A stretch of DNA of 64,000 nt from Methylomonas sp. ZR1. GTDB lineage: Bacteria; Pseudomonadota; Gammaproteobacteria; Methylococcales; Methylomonadaceae. The stretch is from contig NZ_RCST01000001.1 of assembly GCF_013141865.1 (NCBI RefSeq), positions 3,534,001 through 3,598,000 on the forward strand, read 5' to 3'. This document shows positions 18,283 to 28,114 of the stretch, piece by piece. The notes under the pieces were generated by a model that did not search any database, was not told the origin of the DNA, and saw only the letters and a list, made by a program, of their open reading frames with translations. Numbering within the stretch: the stretch's first letter is position 1; each line of letters starts with the position of its first letter. A program made the translations under genes and the position numbers.

Positions 18283-18825
18283 ATGAAAAACCCGACCACA
18301 TTCACACTTACCCTGATCGCCTGCCTCAGCCTGCCGATAATGTCCGGTTGCGGCCAGGACCAAGCAAAATCAAGCACTTCAGGCAAAGCCGCGGTCAAAC
18401 AAACCCTGCGAACCACATCATTGCTCGGTGCAGTCAGCGACAACGCCGGACCGCTCAAAACCGGCACCGTCTGCTTACTGTCCGAAACCGGAAAAACGCT
18501 TGCCAGTACCGAGCTCAACAATAGCCAGCGCTATGAAATTCAAGTACCCGCCGGCACCGAGCTTCCGGTCGTTCTCAGTTACACGCCCGCCCCCAACGCG
18601 CCGAAAGACGCGCAATTAATCAGCGTGGTGATCCATCCCGACGCCAGCAAATACGACATCAACCCCACGACCACAGCCATTGCCAAACACGCCAAGGCCA
18701 TGGGCGGTTATACCCATAACAATATGGTGCAAGCCGCGGAAAGTACCGCCCATGTGCCGGATGCCAACAAAACCACAGCCGGTTTTCGCGGCGATCCTAC
18801 CACTCAGTATGGCGGCTGGCATTAA
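18283..18825 (+). CDS. Putative lipoprotein
   Basis: A 180-residue protein with GGAGA six bases before the ATG. The signal peptide ends in a lipobox, IMSGCG, so Cys23 is the probable lipidated residue. The middle (AVSDNAGPLKTGTVCLLSETG to VVLSYTP) looks like a small beta-sandwich of the carboxypeptidase-regulatory-like type. The C-terminus is rich in His, Asn and Gly (GFRGDPTTQYGGWH). No function can be assigned. Confidence 0.75.
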   Translation: MKNPTTFTLTLIACLSLPIMSGCGQDQAKSSTSGKAAVKQTLRTTSLLGAVSDNAGPLKTGTVCLLSETGKTLASTELNNSQRYEIQVPAGTELPVVLSYTPAPNAPKDAQLISVVIHPDASKYDINPTTTAIAKHAKAMGGYTHNNMVQAAESTAHVPDANKTTAGFRGDPTTQYGGWH

Positions 18826-19019
18826 CGCACTACCCCGGTAACAGTGGCAATTGTCGGGCTTACGACAAATCACCGCCAATTCGTACGGTTGTTACCTTAA
18901 TCTCCGACTGACCACTCGGGCCACATCTCAGGTTCATTGGGGCTTGGTGGCCCATCCTGCTAAAGTGGATTGAATTTTGCTTCGGCTAAGCATTACTTTT
19001 CATTTAGCTGGGGCCAACC

Positions 19020-19874
19020 ATGTCAAATACGGTATTTTCCGAAATTCTAAGCGGTTTGTACGATAACCAAGTCATTCCCTATCTGGGGCCGGGAGCGGTG
19101 TTCGACGCCAAAAGCAAACTGACGCAAGAGCCGATGCCCGCCGACAGCGACAGCCTGATTTTGGCGATGAACGGCGGTAAACCGATGGCGCCGAAACTGA
19201 TGTACGAGTTTCCGCGCGCAGCAATGAACCAGGAACTGAAGCGCGGCCGCAACTATGTATCGCAGTTTCTTGACAAAACCTACGGACAAATTCAATACAC
19301 CCGCGCATCAATGCACGACTGGCTGAAAGAATGGCGGCCCAAGTATGTGATCGACATTAATCGGGATACCCAATTGCAAGACAGTTATGCCGACGAAGAA
19401 CACACCTTGATTGTCGGCGTAGCCCGCATCGTCGCTACCGCCTTTCGCTTCAAAATTTATCATTACGACGGCAGCCAATATTTTGAGATTCCGCAGGAAC
19501 AAGTCGATAGAAATCTGCCGATTTTGTTTAAACCGATGGGCACGCCAAAACCCGAAGCCAATTACATCGCCTCCGATGCCGACTATGTGGATTACATCAC
19601 TGAGCTGATGGGCGGTTTCGCGATTCCGGACTTTTTAAAGGAGTACCGCAAAGGCAAAAAATACCTGTTGTTGGGTTTGCCACTCAATCGCGATTCCGAG
19701 CGGATGGTGATGAGCGACATCACCTATGGCGCCGACGAACATAGAGGCTGGTTTTTAAGAAAAAACCCTACCGACAAGGAAAAACGCTTTAGTGCGAAAA
19801 TGGGCTTTGAACTGATTAACGCCGACTGCCAGGACTTCCTGCAATCGGTGCAAGCTTCGGCTGTGGCTGCTTAA
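19020..19874 (+). CDS. SIR2-like domain protein
   Basis: A 284-residue protein. The N-terminal QVIPYLGPGAVFDAK resembles the nucleotide-binding GAG loop of SIR2-like proteins, and YVIDINRDTQLQDSY resembles their TTNxDxxLE segment. The C-terminal region (KKYLLLGLPLNRDSERMVMSDITYG) fits the SIR2_2 pattern. Zinc-binding cysteines of classical deacetylases are absent. SIR2-like domains in bacteria include NAD-hydrolysing defence effectors, but also proteins of metabolic gene clusters. Nothing in the neighbourhood decides between these. Confidence 0.65.
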   Translation: MSNTVFSEILSGLYDNQVIPYLGPGAVFDAKSKLTQEPMPADSDSLILAMNGGKPMAPKLMYEFPRAAMNQELKRGRNYVSQFLDKTYGQIQYTRASMHDWLKEWRPKYVIDINRDTQLQDSYADEEHTLIVGVARIVATAFRFKIYHYDGSQYFEIPQEQVDRNLPILFKPMGTPKPEANYIASDADYVDYITELMGGFAIPDFLKEYRKGKKYLLLGLPLNRDSERMVMSDITYGADEHRGWFLRKNPTDKEKRFSAKMGFELINADCQDFLQSVQASAVAA

Positions 19875-19913
19875 AAAATCCCGCAGCTCGGCCGGTGAGG
19901 ACACGCGGCCGGA

Positions 19914-20837
19914 CTAAACGGTCGAATAGCTTCCGCGGGCGCCGTTTCGACCGTTTTCTTTAGCCAAATACAACTGCCGATCAGCCTCGTCCAGTAATTC
20001 GGACGGCAATTGTTGCAGCGCCGGCACCACCACCGCAAAACCGGCGCTAATCGTCACCCAAGGCGAAACGCTGGAGCGGGTATGTGAAATGTGCTGCGCT
20101 TCAACACGTCGGCACAGCAATTCGGATACGCGCTGCGCGCCTTCAATGTCGGTTTCCGGCATCAGCATCACAAACTCCTCCCCGCCGTAACGCGCCACCA
20201 AATCGCCGGAGCGACTCACCGAAGCCGCCAATATGGTGGCCACCTGCCGCAGACAAATGTCGCCCGCGCCGTGGCCGTGGCAATCGTTATAGGCTTTAAA
20301 ATAATCGACATCCACCATCACTAAAGCCAAGGGCAACTGATTGCGCTGCGCGCGCTTCCATTCGTTTTCCAAGACCTGATCGAAGCGCCGCCGATTGGGT
20401 ATACCGGTGAGGCCATCCATCCAGGCCATCGCTTCCAACATGTCCGTCATCCGTTTCAGGCGGATATGATTGCGGATCCGCGCCTTAACCACCGGCAAAT
20501 AAAACGGCTTGGTAATGTAGTCCATCGCCCCCAAATTCAGCCCGTATTCTTCGTTGGTCGCCGCGTTCATAGCCGTCACAAATATCACCGGGATTGCCGC
20601 AGTTTGCGGGTCGCTTTTCAGACGCCGGCAGACTTCATAACCGTCCATGCCCGGTATCATTACATCCAACAGGATCAGATCGGGCGGTCCTTGCCGGTCG
20701 ATGGCCTCCAGCGCCGCCTCGCCGCTGACTGCCACCTTGATGCGATACTCGTCGATCAAATTTTCCGCCAACACCTGAATGTTGGTCGGCGTATCATCTA
20801 CGATCAAAATCAAGGGCTTGGAGATCTCGGTAGTCAT
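19914..20837 (-). CDS. Response regulator diguanylate cyclase (REC-GGDEF)
   Basis: A 307-residue protein with GGAGG before the ATG. It has a receiver domain (phosphoacceptor Asp58 in LILLDVMIPG) and a GGDEF domain with active-site GGEEF (218-222). The inhibitory RxxD site (Arg209-Asp212) is five residues upstream. It makes cyclic di-GMP when phosphorylated and should be feedback-inhibited. It starts two bases after the hybrid kinase stop, so the Hpt domain of that kinase is the likely phosphodonor. Confidence 0.95.
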   Translation of the reverse strand: MTTEISKPLILIVDDTPTNIQVLAENLIDEYRIKVAVSGEAALEAIDRQGPPDLILLDVMIPGMDGYEVCRRLKSDPQTAAIPVIFVTAMNAATNEEYGLNLGAMDYITKPFYLPVVKARIRNHIRLKRMTDMLEAMAWMDGLTGIPNRRRFDQVLENEWKRAQRNQLPLALVMVDVDYFKAYNDCHGHGAGDICLRQVATILAASVSRSGDLVARYGGEEFVMLMPETDIEGAQRVSELLCRRVEAQHISHTRSSVSPWVTISAGFAVVVPALQQLPSELLDEADRQLYLAKENGRNGARGSYSTV

Positions 20838-20839
20838 GA

Positions 20840-23800
20840 CTATCCTCCGTTTTGTCGCTGTGACGCTATCAAGGCCAACAACTCCGCCAAGGTCACTCTA
20901 GCCTGACCGTAATCGATATTGCCAACCTGTTTTTCTATTTTTTTTATCAGTAGCCGGGTTTCCGGACAAGGTAGCGCGGCCTTCAATTGCTCGATCAAGT
21001 CATTGGGGACAAAATCGCTACCTTCCAACAAGTCGCGCAACTGGCCGGCCAACTCGTCTGCCGCCGACCAATCGGCGGCTTGATTCTGTAGCTCGGCAAC
21101 GGCGCCCATAGCGGTGAAATCGGCAATCGTGTTCAGGGTGGCCGTCAGACTGGCCTCGCAAGCGGGGAGGCAAGCGTCAAACGGCATACCGACATGCAAA
21201 GCTTCCTCCAGATTCGCCGCGGCCCGGCTCAGTTCTACAGCGCCAAGCACGCCGGCTGCGCCCTTCAAATTGTGCAGCAAATCAACCGCCTGCTCGGTTT
21301 TTCCGGCGCCATGCAACGCTCTGAGGCGTTGCATGGTATCGGCAAATTTATCTCGAAAGCACTCGAACAAAAGTTGCAATTTATGGCTGTCCTCGCCAAT
21401 CATAATCCGAATATACCCCATATCGAATCCAGGCAGCTCCCTCGATAAGCCGGAGACTATAGACTCCGGTTTCGGCAGCACCGGCTCGACCGCCACACTT
21501 CGTTCGGACGGCTTTATCCAGCGCAACAGGGCCGCCATCAAAGTCTGCGGCAACACCGGCTTGCCGATATGATCGTTCATGCCGGCGGCGTAACAATCGT
21601 TGCGCTCACGCTCCTGCACCGCTGCCGTCATGGCAATGATGGGCAAATCGGCAAAGCGCGCATCCTGGCGGATCAGCCGGGTCGCTTCGATACCGCTCAT
21701 CTCCGGCATTTGTAAGTCCATCAGCACCGCGTCGTAACGATTTTTCCTGACCGCCTCCACCCCTTCCCGGCCGTTGTTAACCACGGTGACGCGCAAGCCG
21801 GAGCTTTCCAGATATTCCCTGGCTACCATTTGGTTGACCTCGTTGTCTTCCACCAACAAAATGCGCGCCCCGCGTATCGAAGCGGCCATACCCGCCAGCA
21901 GCGGCCGGCTTTTTTCATTGCCCTGCTCGGGGTTGCCGCCCTGCAAGCGCGTCAAGGCTTCCAGCAAGGTGGATGGCATCACCGGCTTGACCAAAATATC
22001 ATCGGGTACCGCATCGCCGGCCGCACTCAATAATTTCTCACGACTGAAGGCAGTCACCATAATCACCACCGGGGCGCTGCGGATTTCGGTGCGGCGCACC
22101 ATCTCCCGAATCTCCCGGGTGACCTGCACACCATCCAGACCGGGCATTTTCCAATCCAGCAACACCAATTCGAAGTCCCGATCAGCGTCGTTGGCCGCGC
22201 GCAGCGCTTCCAAGGCTTGTGCGCCGGATGCCGCTTCCTCGACCTGAAAGCCCCAGGCCAGCAAAATATCGCGCAACATCTGCCGGGAAATGTCCAAATC
22301 GTCGACGATCAACACCCGCATGCTTTGCAGATGGCCGGGAATTTGTCGGGCTTTCTGCTCGGACGGAAACGGCAGCAGCAGCGTAAACTCGAATAGACTG
22401 CCTTCGCCAAGCTGGCTCTGCACGGCTAAATTACCGCCCATCATTTCCACCAACCGCTTGCTGATGGTCAATCCCAGCCCGGTGCCGCCGAAGCGGCGGG
22501 TAATCGAACCGTCGGCCTGGGTAAAGGCATGAAACAAATGCTCGAGCTGCTCCGCAGACATGCCGATACCGGTATCACGTACCGAAAAACTCAAAGTGGA
22601 GTAGCCGTGGGTTTTTGCCAACTGGGAAACTTTGATATGAATTTCCCCGGCCTCGGTAAATTTCACCGCATTGCCCACCAGATTGTTCAATATCTGCCCC
22701 AAGCGCAACGCATCGCCAATCAAGCGCGGCGGCAAAGCGGAATCCAGTTCCAGCACCAGTTCCAGGCCTTTTTCCTCGGCGCGGACGATGAACAGATTCA
22801 GCACATTCTCCAGCACATCCTCCAAACTAAACGCTTCGGCCTGCAATTCCATGCGGCCGGCTTCGACCTTGGAATAATCGAGAATGTCGTTGGTAATCCC
22901 CAGCAAGGCCAGCGATGAGGTGTGAATTTTCCGCAGATAATCGCGCAGCTTGGGCGACAGATCGCTGTTCAAGGCCAAATCCGACAAGCCGATGATCGCG
23001 TTCATCGGTGTACGGATTTCATGACTCATATTTGCCAGGAACATACCTTTGGAGCGCGAGGCGGCTTCCGCTTCGTCTTTGGCTTGCAATAATTCTTCGG
23101 TACGCTGCGCCACTTCGGCTTCCAGGCGGTCCCGATGCCCGGTAAGGGTTTCATCGCGCAATTGGATCTCGCCCAACATGGCATTAAACGCCTGCACCAA
23201 ATCGCCAATCTCGTCTCGGTCGCGCTGCGCCACCCGCAAAGTGTAATTTTTATCCTCGGCGATAAGCCGCGCGGCCGTCGCCAACTCCTCTATCGGTCTG
23301 GAAATGATGCGCTGCAAGCGGATTGCCAACAGATAAACCAATATCAGCGCCAGCCCCGCCGCCCCCAAACTCTTGCCCAAATCGACCAGTTGATCGTTCC
23401 ATTGCGCGGTGAAATCGGCTTGCAACAACACATAACCGACCAACTCGGTATTTTTGATCACCGGCGTGAATAGCTCGGCGCGCCGGCTCCAGAAGTTGGT
23501 GCGCAGTTCACGGAACGGCCGGCGAAAGTCACTGGGTACATCAATATTCGCCGTTCCCCGGCTCCATGAAGCGAGTACGCTGCCATCGACAGACACCATC
23601 CAGGCCGCATACAGCTCCGGCCGGTCTTTCAACGACTCCAGCAAACGGCTGGCTTCGGATTTATCGGCAAACACCAACGCGGCTTGGCCGTTTTCGGCCA
23701 ACACGTCCGCCAAACTGGACAATTCGTGCAATACGCTGCGATAGCGGCTCACCACCGAGCTAACCACCATCACCGATAGACTGACGAACAGGCATACCGC

Positions 23801-23872
23801 ACAACTGAACATGATGATGGACACCAGTTTGCGCCGTAGAGACCAGTCGGCAAAATTGGGCAACACACGCAT
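20840..23872 (-). CDS. Hybrid sensor histidine kinase, CHASE8-HAMP-HisKA-HATPase-REC-REC-Hpt
   Basis: A 1010-residue kinase from ATG 23872. Two membrane segments flank a periplasmic CHASE8-type domain ([21 protein letters not shown]). They are followed by HAMP, HisKA with His284 in [10 protein letters not shown], an HATPase domain ([24 protein letters not shown]), REC1 (Asp573), REC2 (Asp719) and an Hpt domain (His867 in LLHNLKG). This is a complete His-Asp-His relay. CHASE8 is the sensor type of YfiN, which YfiR controls in the periplasm. The upstream gene here encodes YfiR, and the downstream one a REC-GGDEF cyclase. Confidence 0.95.
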   Translation of the reverse strand: MRVLPNFADWSLRRKLVSIIMFSCAVCLFVSLSVMVVSSVVSRYRSVLHELSSLADVLAENGQAALVFADKSEASRLLESLKDRPELYAAWMVSVDGSVLASWSRGTANIDVPSDFRRPFRELRTNFWSRRAELFTPVIKNTELVGYVLLQADFTAQWNDQLVDLGKSLGAAGLALILVYLLAIRLQRIISRPIEELATAARLIAEDKNYTLRVAQRDRDEIGDLVQAFNAMLGEIQLRDETLTGHRDRLEAEVAQRTEELLQAKDEAEAASRSKGMFLANMSHEIRTPMNAIIGLSDLALNSDLSPKLRDYLRKIHTSSLALLGITNDILDYSKVEAGRMELQAEAFSLEDVLENVLNLFIVRAEEKGLELVLELDSALPPRLIGDALRLGQILNNLVGNAVKFTEAGEIHIKVSQLAKTHGYSTLSFSVRDTGIGMSAEQLEHLFHAFTQADGSITRRFGGTGLGLTISKRLVEMMGGNLAVQSQLGEGSLFEFTLLLPFPSEQKARQIPGHLQSMRVLIVDDLDISRQMLRDILLAWGFQVEEAASGAQALEALRAANDADRDFELVLLDWKMPGLDGVQVTREIREMVRRTEIRSAPVVIMVTAFSREKLLSAAGDAVPDDILVKPVMPSTLLEALTRLQGGNPEQGNEKSRPLLAGMAASIRGARILLVEDNEVNQMVAREYLESSGLRVTVVNNGREGVEAVRKNRYDAVLMDLQMPEMSGIEATRLIRQDARFADLPIIAMTAAVQERERNDCYAAGMNDHIGKPVLPQTLMAALLRWIKPSERSVAVEPVLPKPESIVSGLSRELPGFDMGYIRIMIGEDSHKLQLLFECFRDKFADTMQRLRALHGAGKTEQAVDLLHNLKGAAGVLGAVELSRAAANLEEALHVGMPFDACLPACEASLTATLNTIADFTAMGAVAELQNQAADWSAADELAGQLRDLLEGSDFVPNDLIEQLKAALPCPETRLLIKKIEKQVGNIDYGQARVTLAELLALIASQRQNGG

Positions 23873-23876
23873 CACA

Positions 23877-24473
23877 CTATCTCCCGTAAACAATGGCGGC
23901 AATATTCAACAGTTGGCCGGGCAAATGCAGCCGGGCGTTACGAATCGGTTCCAGATTCACTTCAAATACCACCTTGTTTTCGCGAAACAGCAAGCTGATA
24001 CCGCCGCCTTTTTCGGCAAAGTCGTCGATGTCGGATAGGGTCAGCACCGGCGCATCGCCTAGTGCTTTTAAGGTCACCACAAAGTGAGATTTCTCGGAGC
24101 TGCCGAGAAACAACAGATGGCAAGTAGTCAAGTCGGGATCGGTATTGTTATGTTGGACAAACCGCAAAATGCGTTCGCCGGCCTTGCGCCCGTCCAGGGC
24201 TTGCAACTCGCTGTCCAGCACACTATTGCCGACCGCACACAACAAAATGTCCGCACCAGGCGGCAATACGTCGGCGGGCCATTCCACGAATTTGGCAAAA
24301 TTGTAGAGATAGGCGGCTTTGATCTGCGCCTCCGACAGGCTGGCGGCCGGCAATACCTGCCAGCCTGGCACCACTAGGCAAAGACAGGCGAAAACCCATT
24401 GGCGCGCCAGATAGCGTCTGGATTGCGGCGCGAAAAAACGCGGGCGCAGATAGTTTTTGACAATACCCCGCAT
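23877..24473 (-). CDS. YfiR-family periplasmic protein
   Basis: About 198 residues if translation starts at MRGIVKNYL (24473); other in-frame starts lie at 24482 and further upstream. A hydrophobic export segment ([20 protein letters not shown]) precedes the family core, [21 protein letters not shown]. The C-terminal half has [17 protein letters not shown] and ends [11 protein letters not shown]. YfiR represses the diguanylate cyclase YfiN by binding its periplasmic domain. Here the kinase gene starts four bases after its stop, so it probably regulates the CHASE8 kinase. Confidence 0.9.
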   Translation of the reverse strand: MRGIVKNYLRPRFFAPQSRRYLARQWVFACLCLVVPGWQVLPAASLSEAQIKAAYLYNFAKFVEWPADVLPPGADILLCAVGNSVLDSELQALDGRKAGERILRFVQHNNTDPDLTTCHLLFLGSSEKSHFVVTLKALGDAPVLTLSDIDDFAEKGGGISLLFRENKVVFEVNLEPIRNARLHLPGQLLNIAAIVYGR

Positions 24474-24619
24474 CACGCCCATCGCGTCAGCTAAACGTTT
24501 CTGTCCGGCCATTTCGGAATGTATGCGAGATCCTTTTTGCATCGGGCTTTGGTTAAGAACCGTCCGGGTAGCTTTACGACGATGTGGTTTGGCGGAAGCC
24601 GGCAATCAAGTTTGTGAAA

Positions 24620-24670
24620 GTAGAAACGCAAACCCCAGTAGTCCTGTCGGGGACCGGCTAGCGTTTCTAC
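24620..24670. repeat. Long perfect inverted repeat inside operon
   Basis: GTAGAAACGC (24620-24629) and GCGTTTCTAC (24661-24670) form a perfect 10-bp stem. An inner CCCC/GGGG pairing surrounds AGTAGTCCTGTC. It lies between the lipocalin and YfiR genes. It could attenuate or stabilise the message, or be a small REP-like insertion. No U-tract follows in the direction of transcription. Confidence 0.6.
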
Positions 24671-24695
24671 GCTTGATGTCGAATGATTTAATAGT

Positions 24696-25784
24696 TTAAC
24701 CGCCTCTGCCGGGGCAACGGCAAAAACCGTTCAATTCTACGTAGGCATTTCCGGCGGCGGCACCGGCTACGCTGCACGCACCTTCCCAGTATGTAGGCCC
24801 CACCCAAAAAGTATGCTGCGCGTGTAATTCCTGGTCCAGCACCAAGGGTTGCACGGTAAATTTTTCGCCGCGCACCTCGACTTCCCAACCGGAAGGATAG
24901 GTACAGCCGGTATTCGGACTGACCCATTCGCCCAGCACGGTAACCGCAAATTCGTGTGCCGCCAGCGTGACGGTTTGCCCTTGGGCATCGGTAATCGAGC
25001 CGGATTTTTCGACCGACGTGTCGCTGCCCTTGAAGTCGAACAACATGATTTGCCGGTTGTCATCCAGTTCGATCGCAAACCATTGCCAACCCTGCAGAAT
25101 GGCTTGATAGAGTTCGCCGTATTGTCTGTCGAACCAGCTGTTGCCGGTGACTTGAAAAGTCTGGCCGCCGATACTGATAGTGCCGGTAGTCGCCATTTTC
25201 GGCCGCGAGTAATAATAAGTGTAGCCGCCGAAACGGTAAGGATGGGGATCGCCGCCGTAATGCAAAGCCGGAGCCTGCGTGGCTTTCAATTCCAGATCCA
25301 GCACATAGTCGCCGACTTGCGCGTGCAATCGGTCATGGCCGTCGCCGCCAACCGCCGTCACTTTATTGTCGGTGCCGGAAGTCAGGTTAAAGCCGTTGGG
25401 AATACGCTTGGGCAAATGGAATTCGACGAACTCTTCAAACGAGAAACGTTGACCATTCACATCGGTCACCGCCGCCTGCACCAGCTGATCGCGAAAAATC
25501 ACCAAACTGTCGAACGAGAAAAACACGATTTCAAAGCCGAAGCGGCGGCCGTCGTCGGTGAATAAATGCCCGGTCCAATACCACCACTGCACTTGTTCGC
25601 TGGGTAAAAACGCATCGTCGGCCGGTAATTCGACCGGGCCGATCAGCCCGCGGCGCGGCAGGAACAAACACGCGAGCACGGTTAATACTAACAACAGCCA
25701 AGGCAATAAAGGCGGCTTCAAGAGGCCGACAATCAACACAATCCCGGCAATAATCCAGGGCAATTTTTTCCAGAGCTTACGCAT
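24696..25784 (-). CDS. Membrane-anchored CrtC/AttH lipocalin-type hydrolase-like protein
   Basis: A 362-residue protein with two N-terminal membrane stretches (about 8-22 and 27-42). A COG5621-type 'predicted secreted hydrolase' domain follows: SEQVQWWYWTGHLFTDDGRRFGFEIVFF, then GNSWFDRQYGE and GWQWFAIELDDNRQIMLFDF, ending with a cysteine-containing tail. This fold is shared with carotenoid hydratases CrtC and AttH. The substrate is unknown. The gene follows the TonB receptor by 27 bp and is probably co-transcribed with it. Confidence 0.82.
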   Translation of the reverse strand: MRKLWKKLPWIIAGIVLIVGLLKPPLLPWLLLVLTVLACLFLPRRGLIGPVELPADDAFLPSEQVQWWYWTGHLFTDDGRRFGFEIVFFSFDSLVIFRDQLVQAAVTDVNGQRFSFEEFVEFHLPKRIPNGFNLTSGTDNKVTAVGGDGHDRLHAQVGDYVLDLELKATQAPALHYGGDPHPYRFGGYTYYYSRPKMATTGTISIGGQTFQVTGNSWFDRQYGELYQAILQGWQWFAIELDDNRQIMLFDFKGSDTSVEKSGSITDAQGQTVTLAAHEFAVTVLGEWVSPNTGCTYPSGWEVEVRGEKFTVQPLVLDQELHAQHTFWVGPTYWEGACSVAGAAAGNAYVELNGFCRCPGRGG

Positions 25785-25811
25785 GGTCGATACTCTTTAC
25801 GGGTTGAAAAA

Positions 25812-27848
25812 TCAAAAGCGCCAGCTGAGTTTGCCGTAGATCGAGCGCGGGACTTCCACCGCGCTACTCGGCAAGGACAGTGCGGATGAGTCTTTATATT
25901 CCGGATGGCTGGGCGAGAACAGGTTTTGGGCGATAACGGCAAACTCCACGCCGTTATAGGGTTCGTAAGCCAGTCTGGCGTCGAAGGTGGTATAGGCCGG
26001 TACGGCCTGGCTGTTGGAATGCAAGCGGCCGACATGCCTTAGGGTAAAGTCCAACTTGATTTTTTCCGGCAAATCCATCTGCCAGCGCAAAGAGCCGCGA
26101 TGGCGAGGACTCAGACCGGCGATATCCGGATTGAGCGGGTCCTGGGGGATTTCCATTTTCAGGTGGCTGTAATTGCCGCTGAAGCGCATCCAATCCAACA
26201 CATGCCATTCGCTGGCAATCTCGATGCCGCGTGTGGTGAAGTCTTGCTGGGCGTTACTCCAAATCAAAGACTGGGTCAGCCCCACCAACTCGCCGCGGCG
26301 GAACATCACCAAGTCGGAATAATGATTGCTGAAGGCGGTAATGTCGGTGGAGAATTTTTCGGTCCACTGGGTGCGGTAACCGATTTCGGCGGCAAAGATT
26401 TTTTCTGCGCGTAGCTTGGGGTCGGGCTGCGCGATGACCTGGATCTGATCAAAAGGCGCCGGCAAACCGGTAGGGACCCCACCCAGCCCCACATTGGCCT
26501 GCGCTTCGCCGCGCGCCGGGGTGCGCGACGCCCTGGAAACCGAAGCCCATACCGAATGCACTTGGTCCGGCGTCCACATTAAACGGGCGTTGGGCTGCAC
26601 TTGCGTGTTACCGAAATGGCTTTCTTCCAACTTGGTACCCAGCGTCAGGCGCAAGGTGTTGTCGATCAACGTGATGTCGTCTTGTACGAACACACTGCCG
26701 TTGTGGTAACCCAAGCTGTTGGGTGTGAAGGCGATAGCCGAAGTGTTGACCGTGGTACTGTGAATGAATCGGTAACTGGCGCCCCACATCAAATCGTGGT
26801 CGGCATTGGGATGCAGGCGATGCTGAAAATCGATGTCCACCATGTCCTGACTGTCGGACAACGCTGCGGCACTGAAAGCGACCCGGTCGTAATAGCCTTG
26901 CAGCATGAATTCAGAACCGTCGCTGAAATTACCTTCCCAACGCGCCAGCAGGTTAGCGCCGTCGGCATGGTCGTCGAAATTGAATTCGCGGTTGAACGGC
27001 GGCAGAACCGTTTGCGGCACCACGGTGTTGCCTATGGTCTTGCGGTAAACGTCGCCTTGTACTGTGTAACGGCTGTCGTTGGAGATCCGGTCATCGATAC
27101 GAAAACCGCCCTGCACCGAGCGCCAGTCGTCGTGCAGCCTTTCTCCGGCCGCATTAACAAAAGTATCGCGCTCGAAGGTTTTGGCATACACCCGGTAACT
27201 GCCGTCGTCGCCAGTACGACCACCGTGGCGGTAACCGGCGAAGCCGCGCTCCTGGTTGCCGCCGCCGGCCACCAACAGATTGCCTTGGGTGTCCTTGGCT
27301 TTCTTGGTAATGATATTGATGACACCGTTTACCGCGTTCGCGCCCCACATCACCGCGCCCGGCCCGCGTATCACCTCGATACGCTCGATGTCTTCCATCA
27401 AGGTATCCTGCAAATCCCAAAATACCCCGGAAAATAAGGGAGTATAAACACTGCGGCCGTCCATCAGTACCAGCAATTTATTGGCGTAACGGCCATTGAA
27501 GCCGCGCGCGGTAACTGCCCAGACACTGGCGTTGATTTGCGCTACCTCAAGACCGGGCGCCAGGCGCAGTGCATCGGGGATACTGGTGGCACCGGAACGG
27601 CGAATATCTTCCTGACTGATCACGAACGCCGCGGCCGCGGTATCGGATACGGTCTGCGACTTTCTGGACGCCGAGGACACTTCCATTTGCATCAGTTCGT
27701 TGATGGAAAAAGCTTCGATATCCGGCGCGTTATCGGCCACCGCGCTACCGAAGATATTGACGTTAAGCGCCACACCGAACAGGAACAGGTTTAATCGATT
27801 CGTCGCTTGTGTTTGATACCGGCCAGTCAGCCATATCGTTGATTTCAT
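25812..27848 (-). CDS. TonB-dependent outer-membrane receptor
   Basis: A 678-residue receptor with an N-terminal export segment and a plug domain (VFVISQEDIRRSG-type motif; RIEVIRGPGAVMWGANAVNGVINIITK). A 22-strand barrel follows, closing with the aromatic C-terminus YGKLSWRF. It lacks an STN signalling domain. The plug and barrel resemble the CirA/vitamin B12/catecholate group, but the ligand cannot be told from sequence. It is first of a five-gene set ending in a diguanylate cyclase. The 266 bases between it and modC hold no supported feature. Confidence 0.93.
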   Translation of the reverse strand: MKSTIWLTGRYQTQATNRLNLFLFGVALNVNIFGSAVADNAPDIEAFSINELMQMEVSSASRKSQTVSDTAAAAFVISQEDIRRSGATSIPDALRLAPGLEVAQINASVWAVTARGFNGRYANKLLVLMDGRSVYTPLFSGVFWDLQDTLMEDIERIEVIRGPGAVMWGANAVNGVINIITKKAKDTQGNLLVAGGGNQERGFAGYRHGGRTGDDGSYRVYAKTFERDTFVNAAGERLHDDWRSVQGGFRIDDRISNDSRYTVQGDVYRKTIGNTVVPQTVLPPFNREFNFDDHADGANLLARWEGNFSDGSEFMLQGYYDRVAFSAAALSDSQDMVDIDFQHRLHPNADHDLMWGASYRFIHSTTVNTSAIAFTPNSLGYHNGSVFVQDDITLIDNTLRLTLGTKLEESHFGNTQVQPNARLMWTPDQVHSVWASVSRASRTPARGEAQANVGLGGVPTGLPAPFDQIQVIAQPDPKLRAEKIFAAEIGYRTQWTEKFSTDITAFSNHYSDLVMFRRGELVGLTQSLIWSNAQQDFTTRGIEIASEWHVLDWMRFSGNYSHLKMEIPQDPLNPDIAGLSPRHRGSLRWQMDLPEKIKLDFTLRHVGRLHSNSQAVPAYTTFDARLAYEPYNGVEFAVIAQNLFSPSHPEYKDSSALSLPSSAVEVPRSIYGKLSWRF

Positions 27849-28114
27849 TTTTTTTATTATTTTGAGGTGACAACTATTTTGACGCGGAGGGCCGTCGGCT
27901 ATCCATCCAGCGATACCTTCTCCGGCAAACCGTTTATCAAGATAGTCGCTAAATGCCGATAAGGCGTCCGCAACGCGCCAACATCGACAAATTCATTGCG
28001 TTTTTTGAGGGCTATCACATTTCATGCGGCAGAATTGCGCACCAGCGACAAGTAATCGGCTCGGCGCTAAGGCAGCGCAATTTGCAGCCGACCCGTAAAA
28101 GTGAGTGGTAATCC

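Noticed and set aside
18940..18975. TTGGTGGCCC...TGCTAAA as a sigma-54 promoter for the SIR2-like gene
   Set aside because: The GG and GC elements are 8 or 11 bases apart depending on alignment, not the required 10, so the site is not acceptable.
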